DNA of 6,864 nt from Acidobacteriota bacterium (GTDB taxonomy: Bacteria; Acidobacteriota; Aminicenantia; UBA2199). The notes under the pieces are model-generated. The model did no database searches and had not been told where the DNA came from. It saw only the letters and a program-made list of their open reading frames with translations. Where the stretch lies: positions 1 to 6,864 of the forward strand of contig JAKAGC010000213.1 in assembly GCA_021817755.1 (NCBI GenBank), written 5' to 3'. Shown one piece after another: positions 1 to 6,740 of the stretch. The position numbers were made by a program, and so were the translations under genes. The first letter of the stretch is position 1. Every line of letters begins with the position of its first letter.

Positions 1-2535
1 GGTTCCGCCGTATTTACGAGTAGTGGAAGTATCGGCTTGAGAAAATTTATCAAAGATAGTAGATATCTGTTCTTCCTGGATTCCGATCCCGGTATCGGAA
101 ACAATAAAATGGACCAGGATTTTTCCTTCAAGTCCCTCTTCCAGTATTTCGATTTTAAGTACAATTTCGCCTTTTTCTGTAAATTTAATGGCATTACCGA
201 TCAAGTTAACGATAATCTGTCTTATTCTACCCGGATCACCGATCAGATTATCCGGCACATTGGGATCGATATAATAAACCATTTCCAGTTCTTTTCTATG
301 TGCCTGAATAGCGAGAGTGCGAGCCGTTTCTCCGATGATTGTACGAAGATTAAAGGGCATGAGTTCGAGAATTAATTTTCCGGCTTCAACTTTCGAAAAA
401 TCAAGAATATCGTTCAATATTTTTAAAAGTGACCTGGAAGCTTGCTGTACGATTTCCAGGTATTCCTTTTGCTCGGTAGTTAAATTTGTCCCCAATGTCA
501 ATTCGGTCATACCGATAATGGCATTCATCGGCGTGCGGATTTCGTGTGACATATTGGCAAGGAATTCACCCTTGGAACGGCTTGCGGCCTCTGCCGATTC
601 TTTTGCGGTCAGGAGTTCCACTTCCAGGTTTTTTCGCTCGGTGATATCTTCTTTAATCGCAACATAGTGGGTAATATGACCCTGGGTATCTTTTATAGGA
701 GAGATGAGAGTCGAATCCCAGTAAAGATCGCCATTCTTTTTCCGGTTATATAATTCACCGTGCCAGTCTTTCCCTGCGGTAATGGTTTCCCATAAGCGTT
801 GGTAGTCTTCAATGGGATTGAAATCGGATTTCAGGATATTGGTATTTTTCCCAATAATTTCTTCCTTAGCATAACCTGTTATTTCTGTGAACCGAGGATT
901 TACATAAGTAATAATTCCTTTCGTATCGGAGATTTCAATCGCGACGCTGCTTTGTTCAACAGCACGCGAAAGAATTCGTTTTTCCATATCATCTTCTTTT
1001 TTCCGGGTGATGTCGCGTAGAAGGATAATTAAATTAATCTGGCCGTGAATTTCAATATCAGAGATAGTCATTTCAGTGGGGAAGATTTCACCGTTTTTTC
1101 GTCTACATTCAACTTCGATTATTTTTCCATAAATATGACTATTATCTGAATTTTCATTTCCTATTCTTGATTTAAAAAAAGCAGTGGGATCAGCAACCGG
1201 GAGAATATTTTTAAAGAAGTTTTTTCCCTCGACTTCTTTGAAAGTATACCCTAAAATACGTTCTGCAGCCGGATTCCAGAAGGTGATTTCTGTATTCGTA
1301 TTAACCACCACGATGGCATCCTGTATTGAAGATGTAATCTGGCGTAGTTTTTCTTCATTTGCTTCGATTTCCTGGCTTTTAATTTGCAGTTCCCGGGTTC
1401 CTTCGACAATTAAGTCTTCCAGATGGTCCCTGTGGGTCTTTAATTCAAATTCAACCGCTTCTCTCTCCTTTACTTCATTTTCCAGGCGTTGGTTAGAGTT
1501 TTCAAGATCTGCCTCCCGTGATGAAAGGCTGTCCATTAATCGCCCGAATGTACGGAATAAAACCAGAAATACCAGGAGAAGCACTATAACCGTAATGGCA
1601 ATGATTTGATATAAAGAAAAAAGGATCGCTTTTTTCTTTAAAGTGATATCCTGAATCGCAAATACACGAAAGGTTACATTGTTTTTATAATCGACAAATA
1701 CAATATTACAATGAACAAGAAAATATTTTCCATCCAGGGATACTTCCGAGAAATTGGTTTTATGATCTATTTTTTTTAGTATTTCAAGTGAATAAGCATA
1801 GTCGGGATTGTTTCCGGGGCTATAATAATAATCTTCTCCCATTACTTTTACTCGCGTAACGGAATTACCGGTAGTATTTTCCCGGTTTATTTTTATCATT
1901 GTCAGAGTTTGCAATCCCAGAAGGTTTTCATATTGTTCAAAGAAAATAGCTGGATCAACGATAAATTCGAGGGCGCCTATTGGACGATTGCTTTCCAATA
2001 TAGGGTATATTAATCGATAAAACAGTTTGTCCCCGGATACGGAAAATAAATTATCTGTTTTTTTTTTTTTGATTAAATCTTCGATTATTGATTTTTTTAA
2101 AGGTGGAACCAATTCATTTTTTACCTGTGGAACAGGGGGTATGACGGAGAAATAGTCGATTTCAGCTCCGGGTACATACAGATACCAATTAATCTGCATA
2201 AGAAGAGAAATGCGGGCGCCTGCGGAATCGAAGATTGGTCTGGAAATTTCCTCCAATAATTTTTTATTAAATGTTTCTGCCGCCACGATGTTTTCTTTCT
2301 TTTCCAATAACCGTGTCATTGAGGTTTGAAGAGAAGATTCCACATGCCCTCGGGAAATGAAGTAAAATTTCTTCATTAAATCGTCATAAATATCTGCACC
2401 GTGGTAAATTTCATTGTTTTTATTTCGAATGGCGTTGTAAAGAAAGAGAAACGAAATAAGAATGATCAAGCCACTGGCGATTTCCAGTGCCTTGCTTTTC
2501 AGACCAACCGGGCTAAACCCTGATTTAATTTTCAT
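1..2535 (-). CDS. Membrane-bound PAS-domain sensor histidine kinase, probably hybrid type (3' end beyond window)
   Basis: The minus strand is open without a break from ATG at 2535 to the window edge, giving 845 residues, so the C-terminus is missing. Visible parts: a membrane helix at about 17-36; an extracytoplasmic sensor region at about 37-300, perhaps Cache-like (segment around 171-200, with RPIGALEF); a second helix at 303-327; a coiled linker at about 340-395; PAS 1 at about 396-510 and PAS 2 at about 520-635, each ending in a PAC-like stretch; then the HisKA H-box FLANMSHEIRTPMN with phosphoacceptor H664. The ATPase domain shows the N-box (NAIKFTEKG, N781), the G1 box (DTGIGI, D814) and the F-box (FDKFSQAD); the window ends at KYGGT, inside the expected G2 box. 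It should autophosphorylate H664 in response to an outer or PAS-sensed signal. The SRSKGEFLANMSHEIRTPMN style is typical of hybrid kinases, so receiver domains may follow (inference). ATG 2541 is an alternative start; an in-frame TAA at 2568-2566 limits it. No Shine-Dalgarno is seen. The ligand is unknown. Confidence 0.95.
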   Translation of the reverse strand, partial: MKIKSGFSPVGLKSKALEIASGLIILISFLFLYNAIRNKNNEIYHGADIYDDLMKKFYFISRGHVESSLQTSMTRLLEKKENIVAAETFNKKLLEEISRPIFDSAGARISLLMQINWYLYVPGAEIDYFSVIPPVPQVKNELVPPLKKSIIEDLIKKKKTDNLFSVSGDKLFYRLIYPILESNRPIGALEFIVDPAIFFEQYENLLGLQTLTMIKINRENTTGNSVTRVKVMGEDYYYSPGNNPDYAYSLEILKKIDHKTNFSEVSLDGKYFLVHCNIVFVDYKNNVTFRVFAIQDITLKKKAILFSLYQIIAITVIVLLLVFLVLFRTFGRLMDSLSSREADLENSNQRLENEVKEREAVEFELKTHRDHLEDLIVEGTRELQIKSQEIEANEEKLRQITSSIQDAIVVVNTNTEITFWNPAAERILGYTFKEVEGKNFFKNILPVADPTAFFKSRIGNENSDNSHIYGKIIEVECRRKNGEIFPTEMTISDIEIHGQINLIILLRDITRKKEDDMEKRILSRAVEQSSVAIEISDTKGIITYVNPRFTEITGYAKEEIIGKNTNILKSDFNPIEDYQRLWETITAGKDWHGELYNRKKNGDLYWDSTLISPIKDTQGHITHYVAIKEDITERKNLEVELLTAKESAEAASRSKGEFLANMSHEIRTPMNAIIGMTELTLGTNLTTEQKEYLEIVQQASRSLLKILNDILDFSKVEAGKLILELMPFNLRTIIGETARTLAIQAHRKELEMVYYIDPNVPDNLIGDPGRIRQIIVNLIGNAIKFTEKGEIVLKIEILEEGLEGKILVHFIVSDTGIGIQEEQISTIFDKFSQADTSTTRKYGGT
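2058..2070 (-). repeat. 13-nt homopolymer (A13 on the coding strand) inside the kinase gene
   Basis: Thirteen consecutive T on the plus strand read as A13 in the kinase mRNA. They encode K156-K159 and the first base of the T160 codon, in the sensor region between the two membrane helices. The frame is intact at this length. Runs of this size are prone to replication or transcriptional slippage. Confidence 0.9.
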
Positions 2536-2543
2536 ACCCATAT

Positions 2544-2572
2544 ATTTTATAACAAAATAGTAAATTTACCAA
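2544..2572 (-). promoter_or_regulatory. Putative sigma-70 promoter of the histidine kinase, near-leaderless
   Basis: On the minus strand, TTGGTA (2572-2567) and TAAAAT (2549-2544) are separated by 17 bp. The expected start of transcription, about 2537, falls two bases before the ATG at 2535, and there is no purine-rich Shine-Dalgarno ahead of that ATG. The match to consensus is fair at -10 (5/6) and weak at -35. A nearby alternative -10, TATAAA (2551-2546), would leave a 15-bp spacer. Confidence 0.45.
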
Positions 2573-2700
2573 ATGAATTTTGGGGTTTTTCATACTTTAT
2601 TTTACGTGGATGTATAAACATATTGGGTAAGTTGTGTGTTCATACTCTATCTGGATTTTACATGAAAGAAAAGGTAATATTTCTGAATATATGGTGGAAC

Positions 2701-2729
2701 TTGAATAAATTTTCCGACTAAGCTATAGT
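2701..2729 (+). promoter_or_regulatory. Putative sigma-70 promoter of the 750-residue membrane protein gene
   Basis: TTGAAT (2701-2706) and TATAGT (2724-2729) lie 17 bp apart, so transcription would start near 2736 and leave a leader of about 28 nt that carries the ribosome binding site. The match is 4/6 at -35 and 5/6 at -10. It lies in the 228-bp gap shared with the divergent kinase gene. Confidence 0.5.
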
Positions 2730-2753
2730 GAATAATATTTCATTTTAGAACCT

Positions 2754-2759
2754 GGAGGT
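2754..2759 (+). promoter_or_regulatory. Strong Shine-Dalgarno site of the membrane protein gene
   Basis: GGAGGT ends four bases before the ATG at 2764. It fixes the start and shows that this organism does use Shine-Dalgarno initiation, unlike the leaderless-looking genes in the same window. Confidence 0.8.
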
Positions 2760-2763
2760 AATA

Positions 2764-5016
2764 ATGAATTCAAAAGAGTATTTCGATTTTACGTTGAAAC
2801 GTATTGGATTTTTTACACTTTTATTTTTTATTATTTCATTATTTGTCTGGCAACCGTTATATGGGCAACAGAAAAAATCTGTAGATGCTTCGCAGGATGA
2901 ATTTGATTCAATTGGTCCGATTCAAAAGGGGAGCCTTGCCTGGCAACTTGATGAGTTTATGAAATGGGTAATGAAAACTCGTAATCTCGTTCCCCGTGAG
3001 AAAGTCGTTGAAGAGCCTTATTATGTTATAGAAAGCTTAATGATTTCCGGTTCCGTAGATCAGAATCGTTTCTCTTTTTCAATGACAGGCAGTGTCGTAT
3101 CCGATTCTTCTCTTCTAATTCCATTGTTCGGATATCCACACCAGGTGATATTGAAAAATGTTACTATCGATAATGAACCTGCTATAACCGGTTTTTCAGG
3201 GATGAATAATTATTATGTGAGTACAGGGAAAAAACATTTTACTATTCGAGGGGAAATGTCTCTTCGAAATGAAATGAGTTTTTTTGTTCCAGGTCCTGTG
3301 AATTTTTTTACGGCTGATCTCTCAGATGGAAGAATTGTAGAAGGAAATGTACTGCCTGCATTGGAACAAGCCGTCATCCATCTTGAATCCGGTAAAAAAG
3401 AAGAGAAAACCGAATTAAACTTACCCCCATTGTTCCAGGTCTCCCGGGCAATTCGTATAAGAAAAGAGATTACATTTGAATATCAGGTTCATGTTCGTAG
3501 TGGCAGTGAAATCTCTTCCGTTACATTGCCTATTAAAAATAATGAAATTATCCTGGAAATACCCGGTATGAACGGATGGAAACAAGCCAATGGGGAATTA
3601 ATCGTTCCTGTTTCCGGCCGTGATATTACATTCAGTGTACAGGGCCGCCTTCCCAAAATCGGTGCATTTGAACCTGATCCGCGTAGTTCTTATGAATGGT
3701 GGCTAATTGAATCCGACATGGAGCATCGTGTTTATGTCAAAACATCAGGTAAACAGGTCGATTCCAGCGAATCTCCTATCCCCAAACAATTGGCTTCCCC
3801 TAAATTGTATTTACTCACAAAGGGGCAGAATCTCAATATCCAGATTAATGCTTTAACTGCTATGGAAGCTCTTGCTGTTGTTATTCCCTCACAGTATCGA
3901 ACAATTGTTTGGACCAGGGAAGGAGAGATGGTGGCTATGGATGGTATTCAATACCGTAATAATGGCCTTGATTATATTCCCTTTGATTGTAAGGGGAAAC
4001 CGTTGTATTTTGAGATCGATGGTCAGGCCAATAAAATTTTATCCGAGAATTCTACTGATAAAACACGTGTTTTGATTCCGCTACAAAAAGGAGAACATCA
4101 AATCCGAGTACAAAGTATTATTAAAGGATATAAACCCGGTCTATTCGGGGGAATAATGCGGATACCCGTTCCATCGCACGAATTGACCATAAGCCAGGAC
4201 TCTATCGAATTGCGGTTACCTTCATCGATCATTCCTTTGTGGTTTACAGGAGGTGAAGGAATTCGGAGTCCCATCGGATTCGGAGATGGTTTCGCAATCT
4301 TAATCTCATTGGTTTTGGCTTTAATCGTTTTTAAAGAAATCCGCCCCCGCTTGGCACTATTTGTCGCTTTATGCGGATTTTATTTTATCATTCCTGCATT
4401 ATTTATCGGTTCTCTGGTTTTATTAGTTATTATAATCATCATTAAATTAATCTGGTATTTTTTGGCAGGATGGAAGCGATGGGTTGCATTAGCAATTGGA
4501 GCTATAGTTATTATAATTACTGTAGGATTTTCTTTCGAGTATCTACATCGCTATGAATTGCCCGGAGGGATGACATATCAGAAGGATCAAACCGAAGCTT
4601 ATGAACCTGGTACTTCCTACGCTAAACCGCCAGGAAAATTTAAAATGGAAACTGAAGCCGATGAAGAACAAATTGGGCAAAGGGCAATGCCTGCTCAAAT
4701 GAATGAACCTGCCGATAAACTGGGGAATGTATTTTTTAACGGAAAGAATGTTGTTGAAGGTGTAACGCCTGTGGAACTCCCAATGCCCGGATATGATTAT
4801 GCGTTAAGTGTTTCACGTGAACTAGTAACGGCCGATCGTCCTTTAAGCCCAAGCTTAATCTATATCACGCGTTCAATATTAATACCATTTGTATTGATCT
4901 GGATATTCTGTCTGATTTATACTTTAATCTTACTTACTCCAAGAATAAAATCACAATTGATTAAGATAAAGGAATTCTCTTCAAAGGTTTCTTCTGGAAA
5001 GGGAAAGGAATTATAA
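2764..5016 (+). CDS. Large exported/membrane-anchored protein of unknown function
   Basis: This is a 750-residue protein that I cannot assign to a named family. An N-terminal hydrophobic segment (about 14-33) is a signal peptide or anchor; LYG-QQ near 32-36 is a possible cleavage point. Residues about 36-495 are extracytoplasmic, with short alternating strands suggesting beta-sandwich domains (about 85-210, 225-330 and 345-480). A polytopic part follows: helices near 506-524, 528-547, 549-568 and 573-592. Charged turns KEIRPR and GWKR fit the cytoplasmic side, by the positive-inside rule. A second outer loop (593-700) is rich in Pro and Glu up to about 650 and then has a more ordered stretch (GVTPVELPMPGYDY). 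A last helix (704-724) is followed by a Lys-rich cytoplasmic tail. No catalytic motif is evident and there are only three Cys (409, 537, 716). The start is fixed by GGAGGT. The gene appears monocistronic, divergent from the kinase and convergent with the precursor peptide. A role in envelope sensing or assembly is possible but is only a guess. Confidence 0.9.
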   Translation: MNSKEYFDFTLKRIGFFTLLFFIISLFVWQPLYGQQKKSVDASQDEFDSIGPIQKGSLAWQLDEFMKWVMKTRNLVPREKVVEEPYYVIESLMISGSVDQNRFSFSMTGSVVSDSSLLIPLFGYPHQVILKNVTIDNEPAITGFSGMNNYYVSTGKKHFTIRGEMSLRNEMSFFVPGPVNFFTADLSDGRIVEGNVLPALEQAVIHLESGKKEEKTELNLPPLFQVSRAIRIRKEITFEYQVHVRSGSEISSVTLPIKNNEIILEIPGMNGWKQANGELIVPVSGRDITFSVQGRLPKIGAFEPDPRSSYEWWLIESDMEHRVYVKTSGKQVDSSESPIPKQLASPKLYLLTKGQNLNIQINALTAMEALAVVIPSQYRTIVWTREGEMVAMDGIQYRNNGLDYIPFDCKGKPLYFEIDGQANKILSENSTDKTRVLIPLQKGEHQIRVQSIIKGYKPGLFGGIMRIPVPSHELTISQDSIELRLPSSIIPLWFTGGEGIRSPIGFGDGFAILISLVLALIVFKEIRPRLALFVALCGFYFIIPALFIGSLVLLVIIIIIKLIWYFLAGWKRWVALAIGAIVIIITVGFSFEYLHRYELPGGMTYQKDQTEAYEPGTSYAKPPGKFKMETEADEEQIGQRAMPAQMNEPADKLGNVFFNGKNVVEGVTPVELPMPGYDYALSVSRELVTADRPLSPSLIYITRSILIPFVLIWIFCLIYTLILLTPRIKSQLIKIKEFSSKVSSGKGKEL

Positions 5017-5025
5017 GAAAAAAAT

Positions 5026-5053
5026 GACGCCGGAGACGAAAGTCTCCGGCGTC
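5026..5053 (-). terminator. Intrinsic terminator of the precursor peptide gene, lying between convergent genes
   Basis: A perfect 12-bp inverted repeat (GACGCCGGAGAC at 5026-5037, GTCTCCGGCGTC at 5042-5053) encloses a 4-nt loop. In minus-strand RNA the stem is followed directly by AUUUUUUUCUU, a canonical U-tract, so it ends transcription of the gene at 5100-5288, 46 nt after its stop. In plus-strand RNA the loop is GAAA (a GNRA tetraloop) but no U-tract follows. For the membrane protein gene it would act as a 3' stabilising hairpin rather than a strong terminator. Confidence 0.88.
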
Positions 5054-5070
5054 GACTGGGATTTAATAGA

Positions 5071-5096
5071 ATTCGTAAGGTCGCGAATAATTTTTT
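5071..5096 (+). terminator. Weak possible plus-strand terminator
   Basis: ATTCG (5071-5075) and CGAAT (5084-5088) can pair across an 8-nt loop and are followed by AA and six T (5091-5096). The 5-bp, partly AT stem is weak. It is offered only because the plus-strand gene otherwise lacks a terminator with a U-tract. Confidence 0.25.
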
Positions 5097-5099
5097 AGT

Positions 5100-5288
5100 T
5101 TAGCATTCGCATGTTCTTAAAATTGTGCAGCGGCAATCGGTTTCAAAACCACAACGGGTCCTGCAATCCGTAAGGCAGTAGGTTTCTTCGCTTACCCCAC
5201 CTTTTAGTGATTTCATTTCCCGAGAGTTAAGATTTGTTACTGTTTCTTTTTTCAACATTAATTTTTTGTCCAGTTTTTTAATTTTCAT
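5100..5288 (-). CDS. Double-glycine-leader RiPP precursor, probable class I-type lanthipeptide
   Basis: This gene encodes 62 residues. The leader (1-31) has the layout KLxLKKETVxxLNxxEMxxxxGG: LKKETVTNLN at 12-21, REMKSLKGG at 23-31. This is the pattern I know from Bacteroidota-type class I lanthipeptide and related GG-leader natural product precursors. Cleavage after G30-G31 would release a 31-residue core with seven Cys (38, 42, 46, 52, 54, 60, 62) and exactly seven Ser/Thr (S33, T36, T40, T44, T50, T55, T59). Four T-x-C units occur (TYC, TDC, TRC, TDC). In a lanthipeptide, Ser/Thr would be dehydrated and joined to Cys as thioether rings. Disulfides or another Cys-based modification are alternatives. 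A strong AGGAGG site seven bases upstream of ATG 5288 fixes the start, and a terminator follows the stop, so the gene is monocistronic. No modification, protease or export gene lies in the window. The leader call is fairly secure; the lanthionine chemistry is inferred. Confidence 0.85.
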   Translation of the reverse strand: MKIKKLDKKLMLKKETVTNLNSREMKSLKGGVSEETYCLTDCRTRCGFETDCRCTILRTCEC

Positions 5289-5295
5289 TTTAAAT

Positions 5296-5301
5296 CCTCC
5301 T
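5296..5301 (-). promoter_or_regulatory. Consensus Shine-Dalgarno site of the precursor peptide gene
   Basis: On the minus strand AGGAGG stands seven bases before the ATG at 5288. This perfect site predicts strong translation and supports the small gene as real. Confidence 0.85.
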
Positions 5302-5517
5302 ATTTAGATAACAAATTTTGTTTGTTGTTGGCCATTTGTTTATTTTTCTCTGAGAATAAAGATACGCAAATAAAAAGAAAAAGTTTTAAAATTTTGTAAT
5401 TTTATATTACTTCCTAAAAGGGTATTCTCTATTTTAAATAAAACATTTTTTTTGTATTTAGGAGTAAAAAGAATGTTGAGATTAAAATAATCTCTAAGGA
5501 GTGGAGTCCTACTTCTA

Positions 5518-5531
5518 TTGCTTTTAAGCAA
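5518..5531. repeat. Inverted repeat overlapping the aminotransferase -35 box
   Basis: TTGCTT-TT-AAGCAA is a perfect 6-bp palindrome with a 2-bp centre. Its left arm is the -35 hexamer itself. It could be an operator for a dimeric repressor, or it may be chance in AT-rich DNA. Confidence 0.4.
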
Positions 5532-5546
5532 ACCCCGGTATATAAT
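5518..5546 (+). promoter_or_regulatory. Sigma-70 promoter of the aminotransferase gene, predicted leaderless
   Basis: TTGCTT (5518-5523) and a perfect TATAAT (5541-5546) lie 17 bp apart. Standard spacing puts +1 at 5553, which is the A of the start codon. No Shine-Dalgarno is present, and an in-frame TAA (5550-5552) directly abuts the ATG, so translation cannot begin further upstream. Confidence 0.7.
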
Positions 5547-5552
5547 CATTAA

Positions 5553-6725
5553 ATGAAAAATGACTTATTTCTATTAGATCCATCTATCGTATTTATGAAT
5601 CATGGCTCCTTTGGTGCATGCCCACGCGATGTGTTCGATGTTTATCAAAACTGGCAACTTGAAATGGAACGTCGTCCGGTTGAATTCCTTGGCCGGCGCT
5701 CCTCATCTCTTCTTGAAGGGGCGCGAAAAAAACTATCCGAATATCTGGGTGCCGATTATAAGAATCTGGTATTCGTTACCAATACCACAACAGCTATTAA
5801 TACGATTGCCAGGTCCCTTAAACTGGAAGCAGGAGATGAAATTCTAACCACCGACCAAGAATATGGTGCTTGCGATAATGCCTGGAATTTTGTTTGCAGC
5901 ACTTGGGGGGCTGTTTACAAACCGGTTCATATTCCTGTTCCTTATCCCGGAGATGAAATAGTACTAGACATATTTTTAAAAACCATTACTCCCAAAACCC
6001 GCATCATCTATTTGAGCCATATTACCTCAACTACAGCGTTGATTTTCCCAATAGAAGCCATCTGCCGTTTGGCACGAGAAAGAGGTATAATAACGATTAT
6101 CGATGGAGCTCATGTACCTGGACATATTCCTGTTCACCTTGAAAAACTTGCCGCTGATTTCTATACAGGAAATTGCCACAAATGGCTTTGCGCGCCAAAG
6201 GGTTCCGCTTTCCTTTATGCCAGACCGGAGCATCACGAAACCCTCCACGGATTGGTTATCAGTTGGGGTTATAGCACTGGTGTGACCGGGCATACTTCTT
6301 TCGATGCATATACCGGAGCCGATACGTTTATTCGTCGACACCAGTGGCAGGGGACACGAGATATATCTGCTTTTTTAACAGTACCGGCAGCTATTGAATT
6401 TCAGGAAAAACATGAGTGGAATATGGTACGTCAACGTTGTCACAATCTCGCCATTCAAACGATGCACCGCTTCGCGAATTTAACCCGGTTACCTCTTTCT
6501 GGCCCCGATAATTCGTTCGGACAAATGGTAATCCTACCTGTTCCTGCATGTGATCCGGAATTACTGAAATCTACACTTTATGATAAATACAAAATCGAGG
6601 TTCCTGTAACTGTTTTCGAGAATCAAATATTTGTCAGGGCGTCTTTCCAGGAATACAATACGGAAGAGGATGCGGATACATTAATCGGAGCGCTTCGCGA
6701 TATATTTAAACTCCCATCAGCCTGA
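5553..6725 (+). CDS. Class V-fold PLP-dependent enzyme, isopenicillin-N-epimerase-like
   Basis: The 390 residues match the usual length for this cytoplasmic fold-type I PLP group. Near the N-terminus, MNHGSFGACP (15-24) and EFLGRR (44-49) are hallmarks of the CefD-like branch. NTTTAIN (77-83) fits the cofactor phosphate-binding turn. DGAHVPG (184-190) provides the Asp (D184) that pairs with the pyridine nitrogen and the neighbouring His. TGNCHKWLCAPKG (205-217) contains the PLP-binding lysine, K210. WQGTRD (265-270) resembles the loop that contacts phosphate from the other subunit, and R362 in FVRASFQ is the likely carboxylate-binding Arg. The family includes epimerases, aminotransferases, and cysteine desulfurase- and kynureninase-like enzymes, so the substrate cannot be set from sequence. 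The catalytic set looks complete. The gene is divergent from the precursor peptide; there is no evidence that it modifies that peptide. The start is fixed by the TAA immediately upstream and by the leaderless promoter. No clear terminator follows. Confidence 0.93.
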   Translation: MKNDLFLLDPSIVFMNHGSFGACPRDVFDVYQNWQLEMERRPVEFLGRRSSSLLEGARKKLSEYLGADYKNLVFVTNTTTAINTIARSLKLEAGDEILTTDQEYGACDNAWNFVCSTWGAVYKPVHIPVPYPGDEIVLDIFLKTITPKTRIIYLSHITSTTALIFPIEAICRLARERGIITIIDGAHVPGHIPVHLEKLAADFYTGNCHKWLCAPKGSAFLYARPEHHETLHGLVISWGYSTGVTGHTSFDAYTGADTFIRRHQWQGTRDISAFLTVPAAIEFQEKHEWNMVRQRCHNLAIQTMHRFANLTRLPLSGPDNSFGQMVILPVPACDPELLKSTLYDKYKIEVPVTVFENQIFVRASFQEYNTEEDADTLIGALRDIFKLPSA

Positions 6726-6740
6726 TTTGTTCCCCTTATC

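Larger units (their letters stand above)
5289..5552. other. AT-rich intergenic region between divergent precursor and aminotransferase genes
   Basis: These 264 bases are markedly more AT-rich than the flanking genes. The region holds the precursor's Shine-Dalgarno site, a small palindrome AACAAATTTTGTT (5310-5322) just upstream of it, and the aminotransferase promoter at the right end. I found no convincing -35/-10 pair for the precursor on the minus strand; TATAAA at 5406-5401 is a possible -10 with no matching -35. The minus strand is open for about 69 codons at 5549-5340, but the product is low-complexity, has no ribosome binding site and lies on promoter DNA, so I do not call a gene. Confidence 0.7.

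Noticed and set aside
37..1609. Four plus-strand open frames (37-375, 317-667, 799-1020, 1184-1609)
   Set aside because: All lie opposite the continuous 845-codon kinase frame, lack ribosome binding sites and have no recognisable motifs.
1..2535. Possible frameshift in the kinase at the homopolymer
   Set aside because: Translation stays in one frame from ATG to the edge, with sensor, PAS, HisKA and ATPase motifs all in register.
2531..2645. Three copies of TTCATAC (2531-2537, 2589-2595, 2639-2645) in and beside the kinase/membrane protein gap
   Set aside because: Seven-base words at unequal spacing (58 and 50) in AT-rich DNA are compatible with chance, and the first copy overlaps the kinase start codon.
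3872..4075. 67-codon plus-strand frame inside the membrane protein gene
   Set aside because: Shadow frame with no start signals; the 750-codon frame runs through it unbroken.
5340..5549. Minus-strand 69-codon open frame upstream of the precursor peptide
   Set aside because: Low-complexity product in very AT-rich DNA, no Shine-Dalgarno, and it overlaps the aminotransferase promoter.
6027..6341. Minus-strand 104-codon frame, and short plus-strand frames at 5602-5847 and 6103-6285
   Set aside because: Out-of-frame shadows of the aminotransferase, whose catalytic motifs are all in the 5553-6725 frame.
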